Origin: Crocinitomicaceae bacterium
GTDB taxonomy: Bacteria; Bacteroidota; Bacteroidia; Flavobacteriales_D; Crocinitomicaceae
NCBI GenBank assembly: GCA_016709005.1
Contig: JADJEU010000006.1
Coordinates: 62,001 to 126,000 of the forward strand
DNA: 64,000 nucleotides
Reading direction: 5' to 3'
Position numbers and translations under genes: made by a program. Positions 9,797 through 19,126 of this stretch are shown in pieces; positions within the stretch are counted from its first letter, which is position 1; every line of letters begins with the position of its first letter. The notes beneath the pieces are model-generated. The model worked only from the letters and a program-made list of their open reading frames with translations, had not been told where the DNA came from and made no database searches.

Positions 9797-9804
9797 CAAA
9801 TATA
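9797..9804 (-). promoter_or_regulatory. -7 promoter element for gcvP
   Basis: TATATTTG on the minus strand, a full TAnnTTTG match, lies 38 bases upstream of the gcvP start. The -33 element was not resolved. Confidence 0.45.
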
Positions 9805-9976
9805 ACCAGTTTCGATAATTAATGGGATTGAGCACAATTTATTCTCACAGATTGAACAAAAGCTGTTAAAGGCTCTGACCGTGCTGAACAATTTGAAATT
9901 TAAAAATGAGTAAGCAAATACATTCGGCTGCATCTGAAAAATTATCCTCAACTTTATACTCAAATTGATACTTATC

Positions 9977-10678
9977 ATGCGCTTTATTATATTATTAATT
10001 GCTGCTGCATTAATTGGACATTCAGTATTCTCTCAGCAAGATTCAATTGTTTTGTTGAATGGCAAAGTGTACCGGGGTGAAGTAAAAAAAGTAGAAGCAG
10101 GTGTTTTGACCTATACTGAATTAAAAAAAGATGGTACAACTGAAAGTGTTGATTTGACAACTGACCGTCTTTTTTCATATGTGCATGAGGGTAAGGAAAC
10201 TGTTTTTTATGTAGAGAATGAGTTTACCGGTGATTTTCTATCGGTTGAAAGTGCCCGGCGTGCAACGCTTGGAAGTTATGATGCACGACAAACATTAAAA
10301 CCAAGATTCGTCTTTTATTCTAGTTTGCTTGTCGGACTCGGAGTGTCGCTTTTGGACACTTATTATACTCAGTCAGCGTATGATAATTTCGTTGCGACAA
10401 ATGGCGCGCCTCCAATCAGCGCGCAGGTTGGTTTTTTTGGTGCTAAACCTACTCTGATGCCTATTTTGGTTCCAATGGTTTTATCAGGATCATGGGCCAT
10501 TCCATCGTTCAGAATCAAACCAAAACAGTTGCTGCAGAAAAACCTTTACGGGGATGAGCAATATTATCGGGGCTTTAATCGCGTAGCCCGCCAAAAAAGA
10601 GTGCTTTCATCATTGAAGGGATCGGTGATAGGAATTGGCTTAGGATACATTTCGTATTTTGTTTTCACTCCAAACTAA
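9977..10678 (+). CDS. Exported protein of unknown function with hydrophobic C-terminal half
   Basis: A 233-residue protein. I take the ATG at 9977 over a TTG four codons earlier, because it opens straight into the signal peptide MRFIILLIAAALIGHSVFSQ. Residues 22-90 form a small beta domain (SIVLLNGKVYRGEVKKVEAG) of a type often seen at the start of Bacteroidota envelope proteins. Further on are two likely membrane-associated stretches (FVFYSSLLVGLGVSLLDTYY and GSVIGIGLGYISYFVF). No known enzyme motif. Its last 20 bases overlap the next gene, so the two are probably co-translated. Confidence 0.65.
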   Translation: MRFIILLIAAALIGHSVFSQQDSIVLLNGKVYRGEVKKVEAGVLTYTELKKDGTTESVDLTTDRLFSYVHEGKETVFYVENEFTGDFLSVESARRATLGSYDARQTLKPRFVFYSSLLVGLGVSLLDTYYTQSAYDNFVATNGAPPISAQVGFFGAKPTLMPILVPMVLSGSWAIPSFRIKPKQLLQKNLYGDEQYYRGFNRVARQKRVLSSLKGSVIGIGLGYISYFVFTPN

Positions 10679-11495
10679 GTTGATTGCTGCCCTGAATTTT
10701 CTGATTTATTCCAATATCTGGATTGCGCTTGCTGCCGTTTCGCTTAATCTGTATTTTTATCGACTTACTCAACAAGAACCAGACTGGCTTGTTTGTGCTT
10801 TTGTATTTTCGGCCACACTTTTTATCTATAATTTTCAGCGCATTGTTAAACTAAGAACTGCAACCGCATTTTCAGGTGATCGTTTGATTTGGATAAAGCG
10901 AAATTTCTTGTTGTCAAACTTGTTGACCATTATTGGTTTGCTCTTAAGTTTGTTTTTGTTTTTTCTGCTTGAAACACGAACAGTTTTTTTATTAATTCCG
11001 ATTGGAATAGTAGCGCTTTTTTACGTTGGTAAATTCCTGCTAAAAAATGTCGGTGGATTTAGAGACATTCCATTTTTGAAGGTTTATTTTGTTTCAATTT
11101 CCTGGGTCAGTGTTTCGGTAATGCTGCCACTTATGAATAGTCATGAAGACTTAACTGAAACAGTTTGGATTACTGGCGCCTCTGTTTTTTTATTGGTCTT
11201 TTCGATTGCAATTATTTTTGATTTGAGAGATGCAAATATGGACGAAAAAGCAAAACGTACGGTGCCGCAACTTGTTGGAAAAAATTGGACGATTTTAATT
11301 GCAATTATGGCTTTGTTTTTGTCAATGATTTTCCCTGTTTTGATTGATGCATCGAACTGGACAATTGCGCTGCCGGTGATTGTGTTGGGAACTATTTTGA
11401 TTGTAAATGCCTCGGAGGAAAAATCAGATTTCTATTTTTCTTTTTATCTCGACGGTATTTTGATTTTACCCGGCTTAATCTGTCTGTTATTATAA
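10659..11495 (+). CDS. UbiA-prenyltransferase-like integral membrane protein
   Basis: A roughly 278-residue protein with about eight hydrophobic segments, resembling UbiA-family prenyltransferases of Bacteroidota. It retains a D-rich motif late in the chain (IIFDLRDANMDEKAKRTVPQLVG), which fits the second aspartate motif of that family. The first motif is degenerate (IYNFQRIVKLR), so the enzyme may have a different substrate or have lost prenyl transfer activity. No ATG is available: it would start at TTG 10659 or TTG 10680, inside or next to the end of the previous gene, which suggests translational coupling. Inferred inner-membrane location. Confidence 0.6.
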   Translation: MFSLQTKLIAALNFLIYSNIWIALAAVSLNLYFYRLTQQEPDWLVCAFVFSATLFIYNFQRIVKLRTATAFSGDRLIWIKRNFLLSNLLTIIGLLLSLFLFFLLETRTVFLLIPIGIVALFYVGKFLLKNVGGFRDIPFLKVYFVSISWVSVSVMLPLMNSHEDLTETVWITGASVFLLVFSIAIIFDLRDANMDEKAKRTVPQLVGKNWTILIAIMALFLSMIFPVLIDASNWTIALPVIVLGTILIVNASEEKSDFYFSFYLDGILILPGLICLLL

Positions 11496-11502
11496 TTGAA
11501 AA

Positions 11503-13314
11503 TTAGCGCTCTTTACGCCATAATTTGTAACCGATTGAAAAGTAAACAGAAGTGTATCGGTTTAAGATAAAACCATCCATATAACTTTTACTTCGATCCA
11601 AAACGAGGCCAATAGTGAAACGGTCTATAGCCGCTTCGACTCCAAACCGCATCATCGGAAATCCTCCTCGTTGTTTTTCAGGGGTCTTCCAGGTATTGTC
11701 TAGTTTAGCGCTTCCAAAATTGGAAAAGAAAACATCAGGCGATTGATTTAAATCTGGTTGCATGGCGCCAACATGTGCAAACAAGGGAGTGCTTTCACCA
11801 GAGAAATAGTTATTATCTAATTCATTGTAAATATTTAATTCGTTGACACCGTCCGGTAAATCAACATAATTTAGTGATACTTGAAGCATGCCTGTAAAAC
11901 CAGCTCCTGCAAGTACCGTCATTTCAAACAATTCCCGATCAATAAATTTATAACGTAAAGCCAGAGAAAAATTGGTCAGGTTAAAACGCGTCCGATAGAC
12001 GCCTGCATTGATTCGGGGCTCACTGTTTCCAAGGTGCCAGCTATTGCCCGTAGTATCGTGTATTATCGTTGCAGAAAGTTCTTTCGTTTCGATGTCAGAT
12101 ACTAATGTGGATGAACCTAACATGGCTTCAACTGAGAATCGTCTGCTAAAATGTCTTGTTAAGACAAGATCAAATTGACCAGTCCAGGTGATTTTTTTGA
12201 TATCGCCGAGTGTTACCATTTCAATTTTTTCACCACTCTTGATTGCGCTGCCAGTATTGAATAAAATAGAATCACGCGTCATGACTGAAAGGCGATTGTC
12301 TGGCGCTGCATAAAAGGAAGTCACATCGTTGAATCCACGTCTGTTGAACCGCATCATGAATTCCCATTTATATTTCTTTTTTTCAACGTTCGACAGAATA
12401 AGTTTTTCAGATTCCAGGTCATCAAAAATGACACGTTTGCCAATTGGAGTGGAAAACAAATTTGCCGAAAGTGTGAACCCATACGAATGAATTCGTTCAA
12501 ATGGAGTGAAAGGATTTACGTCAATTACTACATCATTGGTAACACCGTTGGCTGCCTGGTATGAGAGTCCAGCCTGGTAATAAAGTCCAGCACGAAAGCG
12601 ATAGAACTGTGCACCAATTCCAAGATTTACATAGTAGGTGATTTCTGAAAATTTATTGACTCCGTCGTATACTTTGCTGTTATCATAAATATTGGAATTG
12701 CTGAAGTCGAGATATTGATAGGAGTATTTGCGGTATTTTGCTTTTGCTGTTAAGCCGGCGGTGAAATAGGGTTTTATACTTCGGTGTGGCAATAAGTTGA
12801 ATCCAACATTAGTAGTAAAGCTGAGAACCTTGAATTCTTCTTTGGATCTGATAGGCTGTAAATATTGATTTTTTGCGGAGTTGATATAATTCAAATAGTC
12901 AGATGTGTCTACCGAGGTGAAACCGTTCAAAAGAGCTTGCGCTTCAAAATCGGAAAAGGTACCGTAATTGGAAACAAAAAATGATTCATTGTAATTTGAT
13001 ACGCCCTCCATGTTCAAAGTGTGCGCAGTATTAGATAATTTGAGGTCTATAAAAAATCGCTTTTTGAAATTGTATCGGAAATAAAGCGGAATTTCAAAAT
13101 TGTTTGTCATTGAAAAAGTAGTGAAGTAAACGTTGAGTGTATCGCCGTTTATATCTTCCAAAGAAAATGCGCGGTTGAAGTTATTTAACTCATCAGTTTG
13201 AAGCCATTTTTTAACCAGATTATTATTTTGCTGAACTTCAACGCCAAAATCGAGGCTTTGTGACCGGCTTGTAAGTGTGAATAAAAGACAAATTAGGAGT
13301 AGAATTTTTTTCAT
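11503..13314 (-). CDS. Outer-membrane beta-barrel-like protein coupled to a WD40-caspase gene
   Basis: A 603-residue protein with signal peptide MKKILLLICLLFTLTSRSQ. The chain has many alternating aromatic/hydrophobic strands (for example FFIDLKLSNTAHTLNM, YYVNLGIGAQFYRFRAGLYY, FTIGLVLDRSKSYMDG) and ends in a short strand YFSIGYKLWRKER, as expected for an outer-membrane barrel. No TonB plug or enzyme motif is seen. The start codon lies one base after the stop of the WD40-caspase gene, so translation is likely coupled and the two proteins probably function together. Function unknown. Confidence 0.6.
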   Translation of the reverse strand: MKKILLLICLLFTLTSRSQSLDFGVEVQQNNNLVKKWLQTDELNNFNRAFSLEDINGDTLNVYFTTFSMTNNFEIPLYFRYNFKKRFFIDLKLSNTAHTLNMEGVSNYNESFFVSNYGTFSDFEAQALLNGFTSVDTSDYLNYINSAKNQYLQPIRSKEEFKVLSFTTNVGFNLLPHRSIKPYFTAGLTAKAKYRKYSYQYLDFSNSNIYDNSKVYDGVNKFSEITYYVNLGIGAQFYRFRAGLYYQAGLSYQAANGVTNDVVIDVNPFTPFERIHSYGFTLSANLFSTPIGKRVIFDDLESEKLILSNVEKKKYKWEFMMRFNRRGFNDVTSFYAAPDNRLSVMTRDSILFNTGSAIKSGEKIEMVTLGDIKKITWTGQFDLVLTRHFSRRFSVEAMLGSSTLVSDIETKELSATIIHDTTGNSWHLGNSEPRINAGVYRTRFNLTNFSLALRYKFIDRELFEMTVLAGAGFTGMLQVSLNYVDLPDGVNELNIYNELDNNYFSGESTPLFAHVGAMQPDLNQSPDVFFSNFGSAKLDNTWKTPEKQRGGFPMMRFGVEAAIDRFTIGLVLDRSKSYMDGFILNRYTSVYFSIGYKLWRKER

Positions 13315-13315
13315 A

Positions 13316-16276
13316 CTATTTTATTCTGAAATCAGTATTTAAATTTTCAACGCGTGATGTTGGTGTTTGTGCACCGTTGGTAAGCTTATTGACCTGGAAC
13401 AGTAAATATTCCTGTAGTTCGGAAAGTGTTATGATTTTATTTTGATTCAAATCTGCTTGGCCTGATGACAAACCGTATAGCAAACAATAGGTGAAAGCGC
13501 CGTTTCTCCAATGTTCACTTTCGATTGCAAATTCTGTTCCGCCCGCACTCGAAATAACAGTAGTTCCATTATTCAATCGCATATCTGCAAAAAGTGATTT
13601 GGCTAAGTCCAGTGAATTGGTTGCGTCTCTGTTGACAATATTTATTCCGGCTGACCGGAATTTAATGTCGCCTTGTTCAGATTCTATGATTTCTGATTTG
13701 ATGACATCTTCTTTATCTATTTCACCTGAATGGCATGCATCTAAAAACATGACCTTTTTGCGACTTTTTGTGTTGTCTAAAAGCTCCTCAAAAAGTTCAT
13801 ATGGAATTCCTTTTTCGGATGGGTTTTTAAAATCCATATCGTATGTTGCCAGATAATAATCAAGCTTCAAATCCAGAACTCCATGTCCTGCAACAAAGAA
13901 TAAAACTACATCATTTGGCTTAGGTTGTTCCAGAAAGCCTTTTAGATTGTAAATATTTGATATTGTGACAGAAGAATCAACTAATAATTTAGTGTGAACG
14001 GTTGAAAATATTCCAAATGGACGACTGAAAAAGCGATCCATATCCTCTGCATCTTTTCTGGCAAAGTTGAGGTTGTATTGATTTTGGAGATAGTCAGAAA
14101 CCCCGATTGAAACGATATATAAATCGGTCTCTTCATCTTTTTTATGGGCCTCTACTGTAAATGATTCCTGAAGAGATGAAATTCCATTCGAATTTGTACA
14201 AAAAACCTGCACATAATTTGTACCTGGATTTAATTCAATTTCGATTGAATCCTGAAAATAATGTCCTGATATTTCTTTTCCGAATCTCCCAAATTCGGGA
14301 ACACCGTTTACACGAATATGCAGCTTATCCAATTCGTGATGTTGATCCTTACAGGCAACATGCAAGGTCATCGTGCCAGTAAGAAGAAGCTTATCTATAT
14401 TTCTTGAGTACGAAACAACGGGAACGGCCTGATCGGTTTTTAAATCACCTTCTGTCAGACCAAGTTTTTTCAGGCGTTTCAGATAGGCCTTTTTGTAAGC
14501 GGTGATATAGAACTCGTCATAATAAGGAAGATAGGAAGCAACCAGATCAGGACGGTTGTAGATTAAATCAAATTGCTCAAAAGAATAGAGTTTTTGGTCA
14601 AGTCTGAATCCCACATAATCGAGTGCTTTTTTGGAAGAAAAATAATAACCATCGGGATTGATATAGATAAATTGTCCACCTGAAAATGGACCAAAGGTTG
14701 TCAGTAATTTTCCGCTTTCAGAATCCCAGAAACGGATTAGTCCATCCCAGCCGGCAGAGGCAATGAAACCATAGTCTTCATTGATTGCAAGGCTGGTGAC
14801 ACGATCTGAATGTTGCGCATCGAATTCGATTGCGTTCAAAGATTTTCCAGGTAAGATCCGAATTGAATTCTCTTTGACAGATATGTTGAGTGAATAGTCT
14901 TTTGCGGTATCGCGGGCGAGATCTTTTTTAAGCAAAAAATCAGCTGAATGTGAAACGCCCATTTTACGATCTTGCATATAATCGAACGCTTCTTTTTGGA
15001 GTGATTTTGATTCAATCAGCTTCAAAAAGTTGTCTTTAAAATACCACACAACTTTGAACTCAACTATTTTGTCGAATGCGCTTTCCTCATCAAAAGAATA
15101 ACGTTTCCGGTGCATTATAAACACCGCAGAATCCTTCTCAAAACTTATAATTTCATATACTGACCAGGTAAAGCGGCTGCTTACAATTTCTGATTCTGGC
15201 TGGGGTGAATTGATTAAACTTTGATTGGAGAATAAATTTGTTTTTCGAAGTGAGCCATCCTGATAGCCAATTAAAATTTCGTTTCCATCATTTGAAAATT
15301 CAATGTCGTTGATTTGCGAAACAGAGCCTTTGAATTCTTTTGACGAACGAAGCGTGTTAAGATCCCAGATGACAATGCGGCCTTCATCTCCGGCGCTGGC
15401 CAGATAGTTTTGATTGTGTGATATTTCGATGCAGTTTATTCTGGATCGCTTTGTTTTCAAAATATTTTTTTCCTGGAAAGTGAGTCTGTCGATTATTCTG
15501 ATTTCGCCCAAATCGTTGGCAAAAAATAGTTGTTCGTTCGTATGCGAAAGTGAATTGTAGCTGTTCAGCATCCAATCTGTGCTCGTGCTTTTTTTTGCTT
15601 TCGACGCAATTTCAACTTCTGCACCAATTCCTTGACTGGTGGTGTAAATAAGATTTCCGGTAGAAAAATCGAAACTTAAATCAGTTGCGGATGCAGCAAT
15701 TTTTTTGACGATTGATTTTTCTTCAAGATTGACAACATAGGCGAAATCCTCCTGTTTCCCGCCAAATCCTAAATAGGTCCCGTTTGCATTGTATGCTAAC
15801 GTTGTAAATTCTTTTTTTGCCCGAACCGGGATTGATTTTCTGGTTAATTCTGGATAACGAATTAATACAATTTCGTTCCCAGCGATTACGAATTCGTTGC
15901 CATTTGGATGAATGGCAATAGCGTTGACCTGAAACTTGAAGCGGATTGTTTGGATGCAGTTTCCGGTCTCAGTTTCCCAAATTTTGACAGTGCTGTCAGC
16001 GGATGAACTGAGCAGTAATTTTTCTTTTGGATGAAAGCAGAGACTTGTAATAGCTGCATTATGCCCGAACAAAACATCGGCTTGTTTGGATGAAATAAAA
16101 TCCCACAAAATAATTTTGTTGTCATTTCCTCCAGAAGCAATCAGATCATCACCCGGACTGAAGGCAATGCAATTGATGGAGGAGGAATGGCCAGTTTGAA
16201 CAGACAATTCAATTTCTTGCGTGAGTGCATTTATACTCAACAGCAATAATAGGAAAATGAAGGATTTGATCTTCAA
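13316..16276 (-). CDS. WD40-repeat protein with C-terminal caspase-like (C14) domain
   Basis: A 986-residue exported protein (signal peptide MKIKSFIFLLLLLSINALTQ). WD40 repeats run from about residue 29, with clear units GHSSSINCIAFSPGDDLIAS, GHNAAITSLCFHPKEKLLLS and later NCIEISHNQNYLASAGDEG and TSLAINEDYGFIASAGWDG near residue 500. The C-terminal third is a caspase-like peptidase: VAGHG gives the catalytic His at residue 798 and LDACHSGE the Cys at residue 848. The last residues, PTSRVENLNTDFRIK, are shared with the paralog at 55817-58792. Both catalytic residues are intact. In this family WD40 plus C14 proteins are usually thought to cleave partner proteins on a signal, but the target here is unknown. 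A barrel gene follows directly. Confidence 0.85.
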   Translation of the reverse strand: MKIKSFIFLLLLLSINALTQEIELSVQTGHSSSINCIAFSPGDDLIASGGNDNKIILWDFISSKQADVLFGHNAAITSLCFHPKEKLLLSSSADSTVKIWETETGNCIQTIRFKFQVNAIAIHPNGNEFVIAGNEIVLIRYPELTRKSIPVRAKKEFTTLAYNANGTYLGFGGKQEDFAYVVNLEEKSIVKKIAASATDLSFDFSTGNLIYTTSQGIGAEVEIASKAKKSTSTDWMLNSYNSLSHTNEQLFFANDLGEIRIIDRLTFQEKNILKTKRSRINCIEISHNQNYLASAGDEGRIVIWDLNTLRSSKEFKGSVSQINDIEFSNDGNEILIGYQDGSLRKTNLFSNQSLINSPQPESEIVSSRFTWSVYEIISFEKDSAVFIMHRKRYSFDEESAFDKIVEFKVVWYFKDNFLKLIESKSLQKEAFDYMQDRKMGVSHSADFLLKKDLARDTAKDYSLNISVKENSIRILPGKSLNAIEFDAQHSDRVTSLAINEDYGFIASAGWDGLIRFWDSESGKLLTTFGPFSGGQFIYINPDGYYFSSKKALDYVGFRLDQKLYSFEQFDLIYNRPDLVASYLPYYDEFYITAYKKAYLKRLKKLGLTEGDLKTDQAVPVVSYSRNIDKLLLTGTMTLHVACKDQHHELDKLHIRVNGVPEFGRFGKEISGHYFQDSIEIELNPGTNYVQVFCTNSNGISSLQESFTVEAHKKDEETDLYIVSIGVSDYLQNQYNLNFARKDAEDMDRFFSRPFGIFSTVHTKLLVDSSVTISNIYNLKGFLEQPKPNDVVLFFVAGHGVLDLKLDYYLATYDMDFKNPSEKGIPYELFEELLDNTKSRKKVMFLDACHSGEIDKEDVIKSEIIESEQGDIKFRSAGINIVNRDATNSLDLAKSLFADMRLNNGTTVISSAGGTEFAIESEHWRNGAFTYCLLYGLSSGQADLNQNKIITLSELQEYLLFQVNKLTNGAQTPTSRVENLNTDFRIK

Positions 16277-16319
16277 CGGAATGAGTTAACGAATCGAAGA
16301 TACAAATTTTATAATCGTA

Positions 16320-17615
16320 CTAGGAAAAAACTGAATCCAGTGCTGCGCAGAACTTGTTGGCGCTCTCAGTTAAGATTTCTGAAGTATGTGCTGCTGAAAC
16401 AAATCCAACTTCATAGCCAGAGGGTCCAAGATAAATTCCATTTTCAAGTAGAATTGAGTATAATTTTTTGAAATCATTCATGGTTGCACCGTCAATTTCA
16501 TCGGCTTGTCGAATGGCCTCTTTTTTAGAGAAGGCTAACCAGAAAATCGACCCAATTGTGAAGATTTCAAAGTTGTAATTCTTAGACTTTGAATAAGCGT
16601 TAATCTTATCAACGAATAATTTAGTTCTATATTCCTGATCTTTGTAAAAATCAGGCGTTAAGCACTCCTTAATTTGAGCAATACCTGCAGCCATTGCTAC
16701 CGGATTTCCGGATAAAGTTCCGGCCTGATAAACATTACCAACCGGTGAAATACAATCCATAATTTCATGTGAGGCTCCGTATGCTCCAACTGGCATTCCA
16801 CCGCCAATAATTTTTCCGTAAGTAATAATGTCTGGCTTGATTCCATAATATTCTGCTGCCCCTGCAAAGGCAACACGGAAGCCTGAAATCACTTCATCAA
16901 ACAAAAGCATAATGCCATTTTCGGTGCAAACTTTACGCAGAAATTCGAGGTATTCTTTCTTCTGCAAAAGAAGACCGTTGTTAGCCGGAATAGGTTCAAT
17001 TATCATACAGGCAATTTCCTTTGGATACTTTTTTACGGTTTCCAAGATGGCTTGCTCATCGTTCAAAGGAACTACAATAGTCTCTCTTGAAAATGCTTCT
17101 GGAACGCCCGCTGATGATGAGGTTCCAAAAGTTGCAAGACCCGAGCCGGCTTTGACTAAAAGTGAATCTGCATGACCGTGATAACAACCGTCAAATTTTA
17201 TAATCTTATCTCGTTTGGTATATCCGCGAGCAAGTCTGATCGCCGACATAACAGCCTCAGTACCTGAGCTTACAAATCGTATTTTTTGAATGAAAGGATT
17301 GTTTTCCAGAATCAAAGCACCCAGTTGATTTTCTAATTTGGTGGGGGCTCCAAACGAAGTGCCGTTGGCTACTGTACCCACAATGGCTTCGCGTACTTTA
17401 GGGTTATTGTGACCTAAAATAAGTGGTCCCCAACTACAGCAAAAATCAACAAACTTATTTCCGTCTTCATCCCAGATGTGACAACCATCCCCCTTGGCAA
17501 TAAATAGTGGCGAACCTTCTACTGATTTAAAGGCTCTTACAGGTGAATTTACGCCACCTGGAAAAATCGTTTTTGCTTTCTCAAAAAGTTGGTCTGAATT
17601 TTTGCGTGAAATCAT
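16320..17615 (-). CDS. hemL: Glutamate-1-semialdehyde 2,1-aminomutase
   Basis: A 431-residue class III aminotransferase that converts glutamate-1-semialdehyde to 5-aminolevulinate, the committed step to haem. It begins SRKNSDQLFEKAKTIFPGGVNSP, contains FVSSGTEAVMSAIRLARGYT, and has the PLP lysine at residue 268 in TYGKIIGGGMPVGAYG, the invariant family signature. Length is typical and no defect is seen. It is divergently transcribed from kynU, with only 94 bases between the two starts, so the two promoters must overlap. The product acts in the cytoplasm. Confidence 0.96.
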   Translation of the reverse strand: MISRKNSDQLFEKAKTIFPGGVNSPVRAFKSVEGSPLFIAKGDGCHIWDEDGNKFVDFCCSWGPLILGHNNPKVREAIVGTVANGTSFGAPTKLENQLGALILENNPFIQKIRFVSSGTEAVMSAIRLARGYTKRDKIIKFDGCYHGHADSLLVKAGSGLATFGTSSSAGVPEAFSRETIVVPLNDEQAILETVKKYPKEIACMIIEPIPANNGLLLQKKEYLEFLRKVCTENGIMLLFDEVISGFRVAFAGAAEYYGIKPDIITYGKIIGGGMPVGAYGASHEIMDCISPVGNVYQAGTLSGNPVAMAAGIAQIKECLTPDFYKDQEYRTKLFVDKINAYSKSKNYNFEIFTIGSIFWLAFSKKEAIRQADEIDGATMNDFKKLYSILLENGIYLGPSGYEVGFVSAAHTSEILTESANKFCAALDSVFS

Positions 17616-17639
17616 CGGTTTTCGTTTGATTGGAGTTTG

Positions 17640-17647
17640 TATCTTTG
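17640..17647 (+). promoter_or_regulatory. -7 promoter element for kynU
   Basis: TATCTTTG, a perfect TAnnTTTG match, 62 bases ahead of the kynU start in the short hemL-kynU divergent region. The -33 element is weak. Confidence 0.4.
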
Positions 17648-17709
17648 TGTGGCTCGCTGCGACTGGTTTAAAGTGTCATTCGCGACGGTTCTGCAAAAGT
17701 AAACAAACA

Positions 17710-19000
17710 ATGGTAGCAAACAAAAATTCGGTTGAATTCGCTAAAGAATTAGATCAGGCTGATACCCTAAAAATGTATCGTGAAAAATTTTTCATTCCTC
17801 AATTCCACGGAAGAGATACGGTCTATTTTACTGGCAACTCGCTAGGTCTTCAACCAAAAACAGTGTCTTCTTATATTCAACAAGAACTGAATGATTGGGC
17901 ACAACATGGAGTAGAGGGACATTTTGAAGCGAAAAGACCCTGGTTTGCATATCACGAATTTTTATCTGAAAAAGCGGCTAAGATTGTTGGAGGCTTTGTC
18001 ATCTGAAGTTGTTATCACACACAGTCTGACAACAAATTTGCACTTGCTGATGGTTTCATTTTACAGACCGACTTCAACACGATATAAAATTCTTTGTGAG
18101 AAAAAAGCCTTTCCATCAGATCAATATGCATTAGAATCGCAGGTAAAATTTCACGGCTACGACCCTAAAGATGCCATCATTGAAATTGCTCCAAGAGAAG
18201 GGGATCATTTAATTACAGACCAGGATATTTTGGATACCATTCGCAAACATGGAAATGAAATTGCGCTGGTAATGATTGGAGGTGTAAATTATTATTCAGG
18301 TCAGCTTTTTGACATGGAAGCAATCACTAAGGCAGGTCACGAAGTGGGTGCTGTTGTAGGTTTTGATTTGGCGCACGCAGCCGGTAATGTAAAATTGAAT
18401 TTGCACGATTGGCAAGTTGATTTTGCGGCATGGTGTTCGTATAAATATTTGAATTCAAGTCCGGGTGGAGTATCCGGAATGTTTGTGCATAAAAATCATG
18501 AAAATAAACCTGAGCTTCCGCGCTTCGCCGGTTGGTGGGGTCATGATAAAAGCACACGATTTTTAATGGAGCCGGGCTTCAAACCAATGCCCGGTGCTGA
18601 AGGCTGGCAGTTGAGTAACGCACCTGTTTTAGGAATGGCAGCGCACTTAGCATCCTTGGATATTTTTGATGAAGTTGGAATGAATAAACTCATTGAAAAA
18701 AGAATTAAGCTGACTAATTATCTGGAAGAAATTGTTCAGGAAATTTCAGCAAAATATTCGGCTGTTTGTGAATTCGAAATCATCACCCCAAAAGAAGAAA
18801 AAAGACGTGGCGCACAACTTTCTATTTTAGTTCATGGAAAAGGAAAACCACTTTTTGATTCACTCACCAAACAAGGCGTTATTGCTGATTGGCGTGAACC
18901 CAATGTGATTCGTATTGCACCAACCCCGCTTTACAATTCATTTGAAGATATTTTCAATTTTGGACAAGCTTTGGAAAAAGCAATTTCAGCTCATAACTAG
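17710..19000 (+). CDS. kynU: Kynureninase, interrupted by a one-base frameshift
   Basis: A PLP enzyme that cleaves kynurenine or 3-hydroxykynurenine to anthranilate or 3-hydroxyanthranilate plus alanine. The N-terminal part (FAKELDQADTLKMYREKFFI, FTGNSLGLQPKT) runs from the ATG at 17710 and stops early at 18006. The rest (LSSEVVITHSLTTNLHLLMVS, LDIFDE, WREPNVIRIAPTPLYN) continues in the next frame to 19000 with the PLP region WCSYKYLNSSPGG. Removing one G from GGAGG at 17989-17993 restores an unbroken chain (AKIVGALSSEVVITHS), so there is one extra base. Combined length of about 430 residues equals the family norm. It precedes kmo by 126 bases. If the indel is real the gene is inactive, but sequencing error is more likely. 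Confidence 0.88.
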
Positions 19001-19126
19001 CGTATTATTTTTCTTTGGTGCAATAAATGAACAAAATTCGTCCTGATTTCAGTGGCGCACAAAAATTTTGGGTAAAGACTCCACCAAAAAATATCCCTAC
19101 TGTTTTGGGTTATTTACACTAGCATC

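Noticed and set aside
9556..9822. Gene on the opposite strand of gcvP
   Set aside because: It lies fully inside the well-supported gcvP reading frame and shows no signal or domain.
17985..18006. Programmed frameshift in kynU
   Set aside because: There is no slippery heptamer or downstream structure, and similar one-base breaks occur in unrelated genes of the window.
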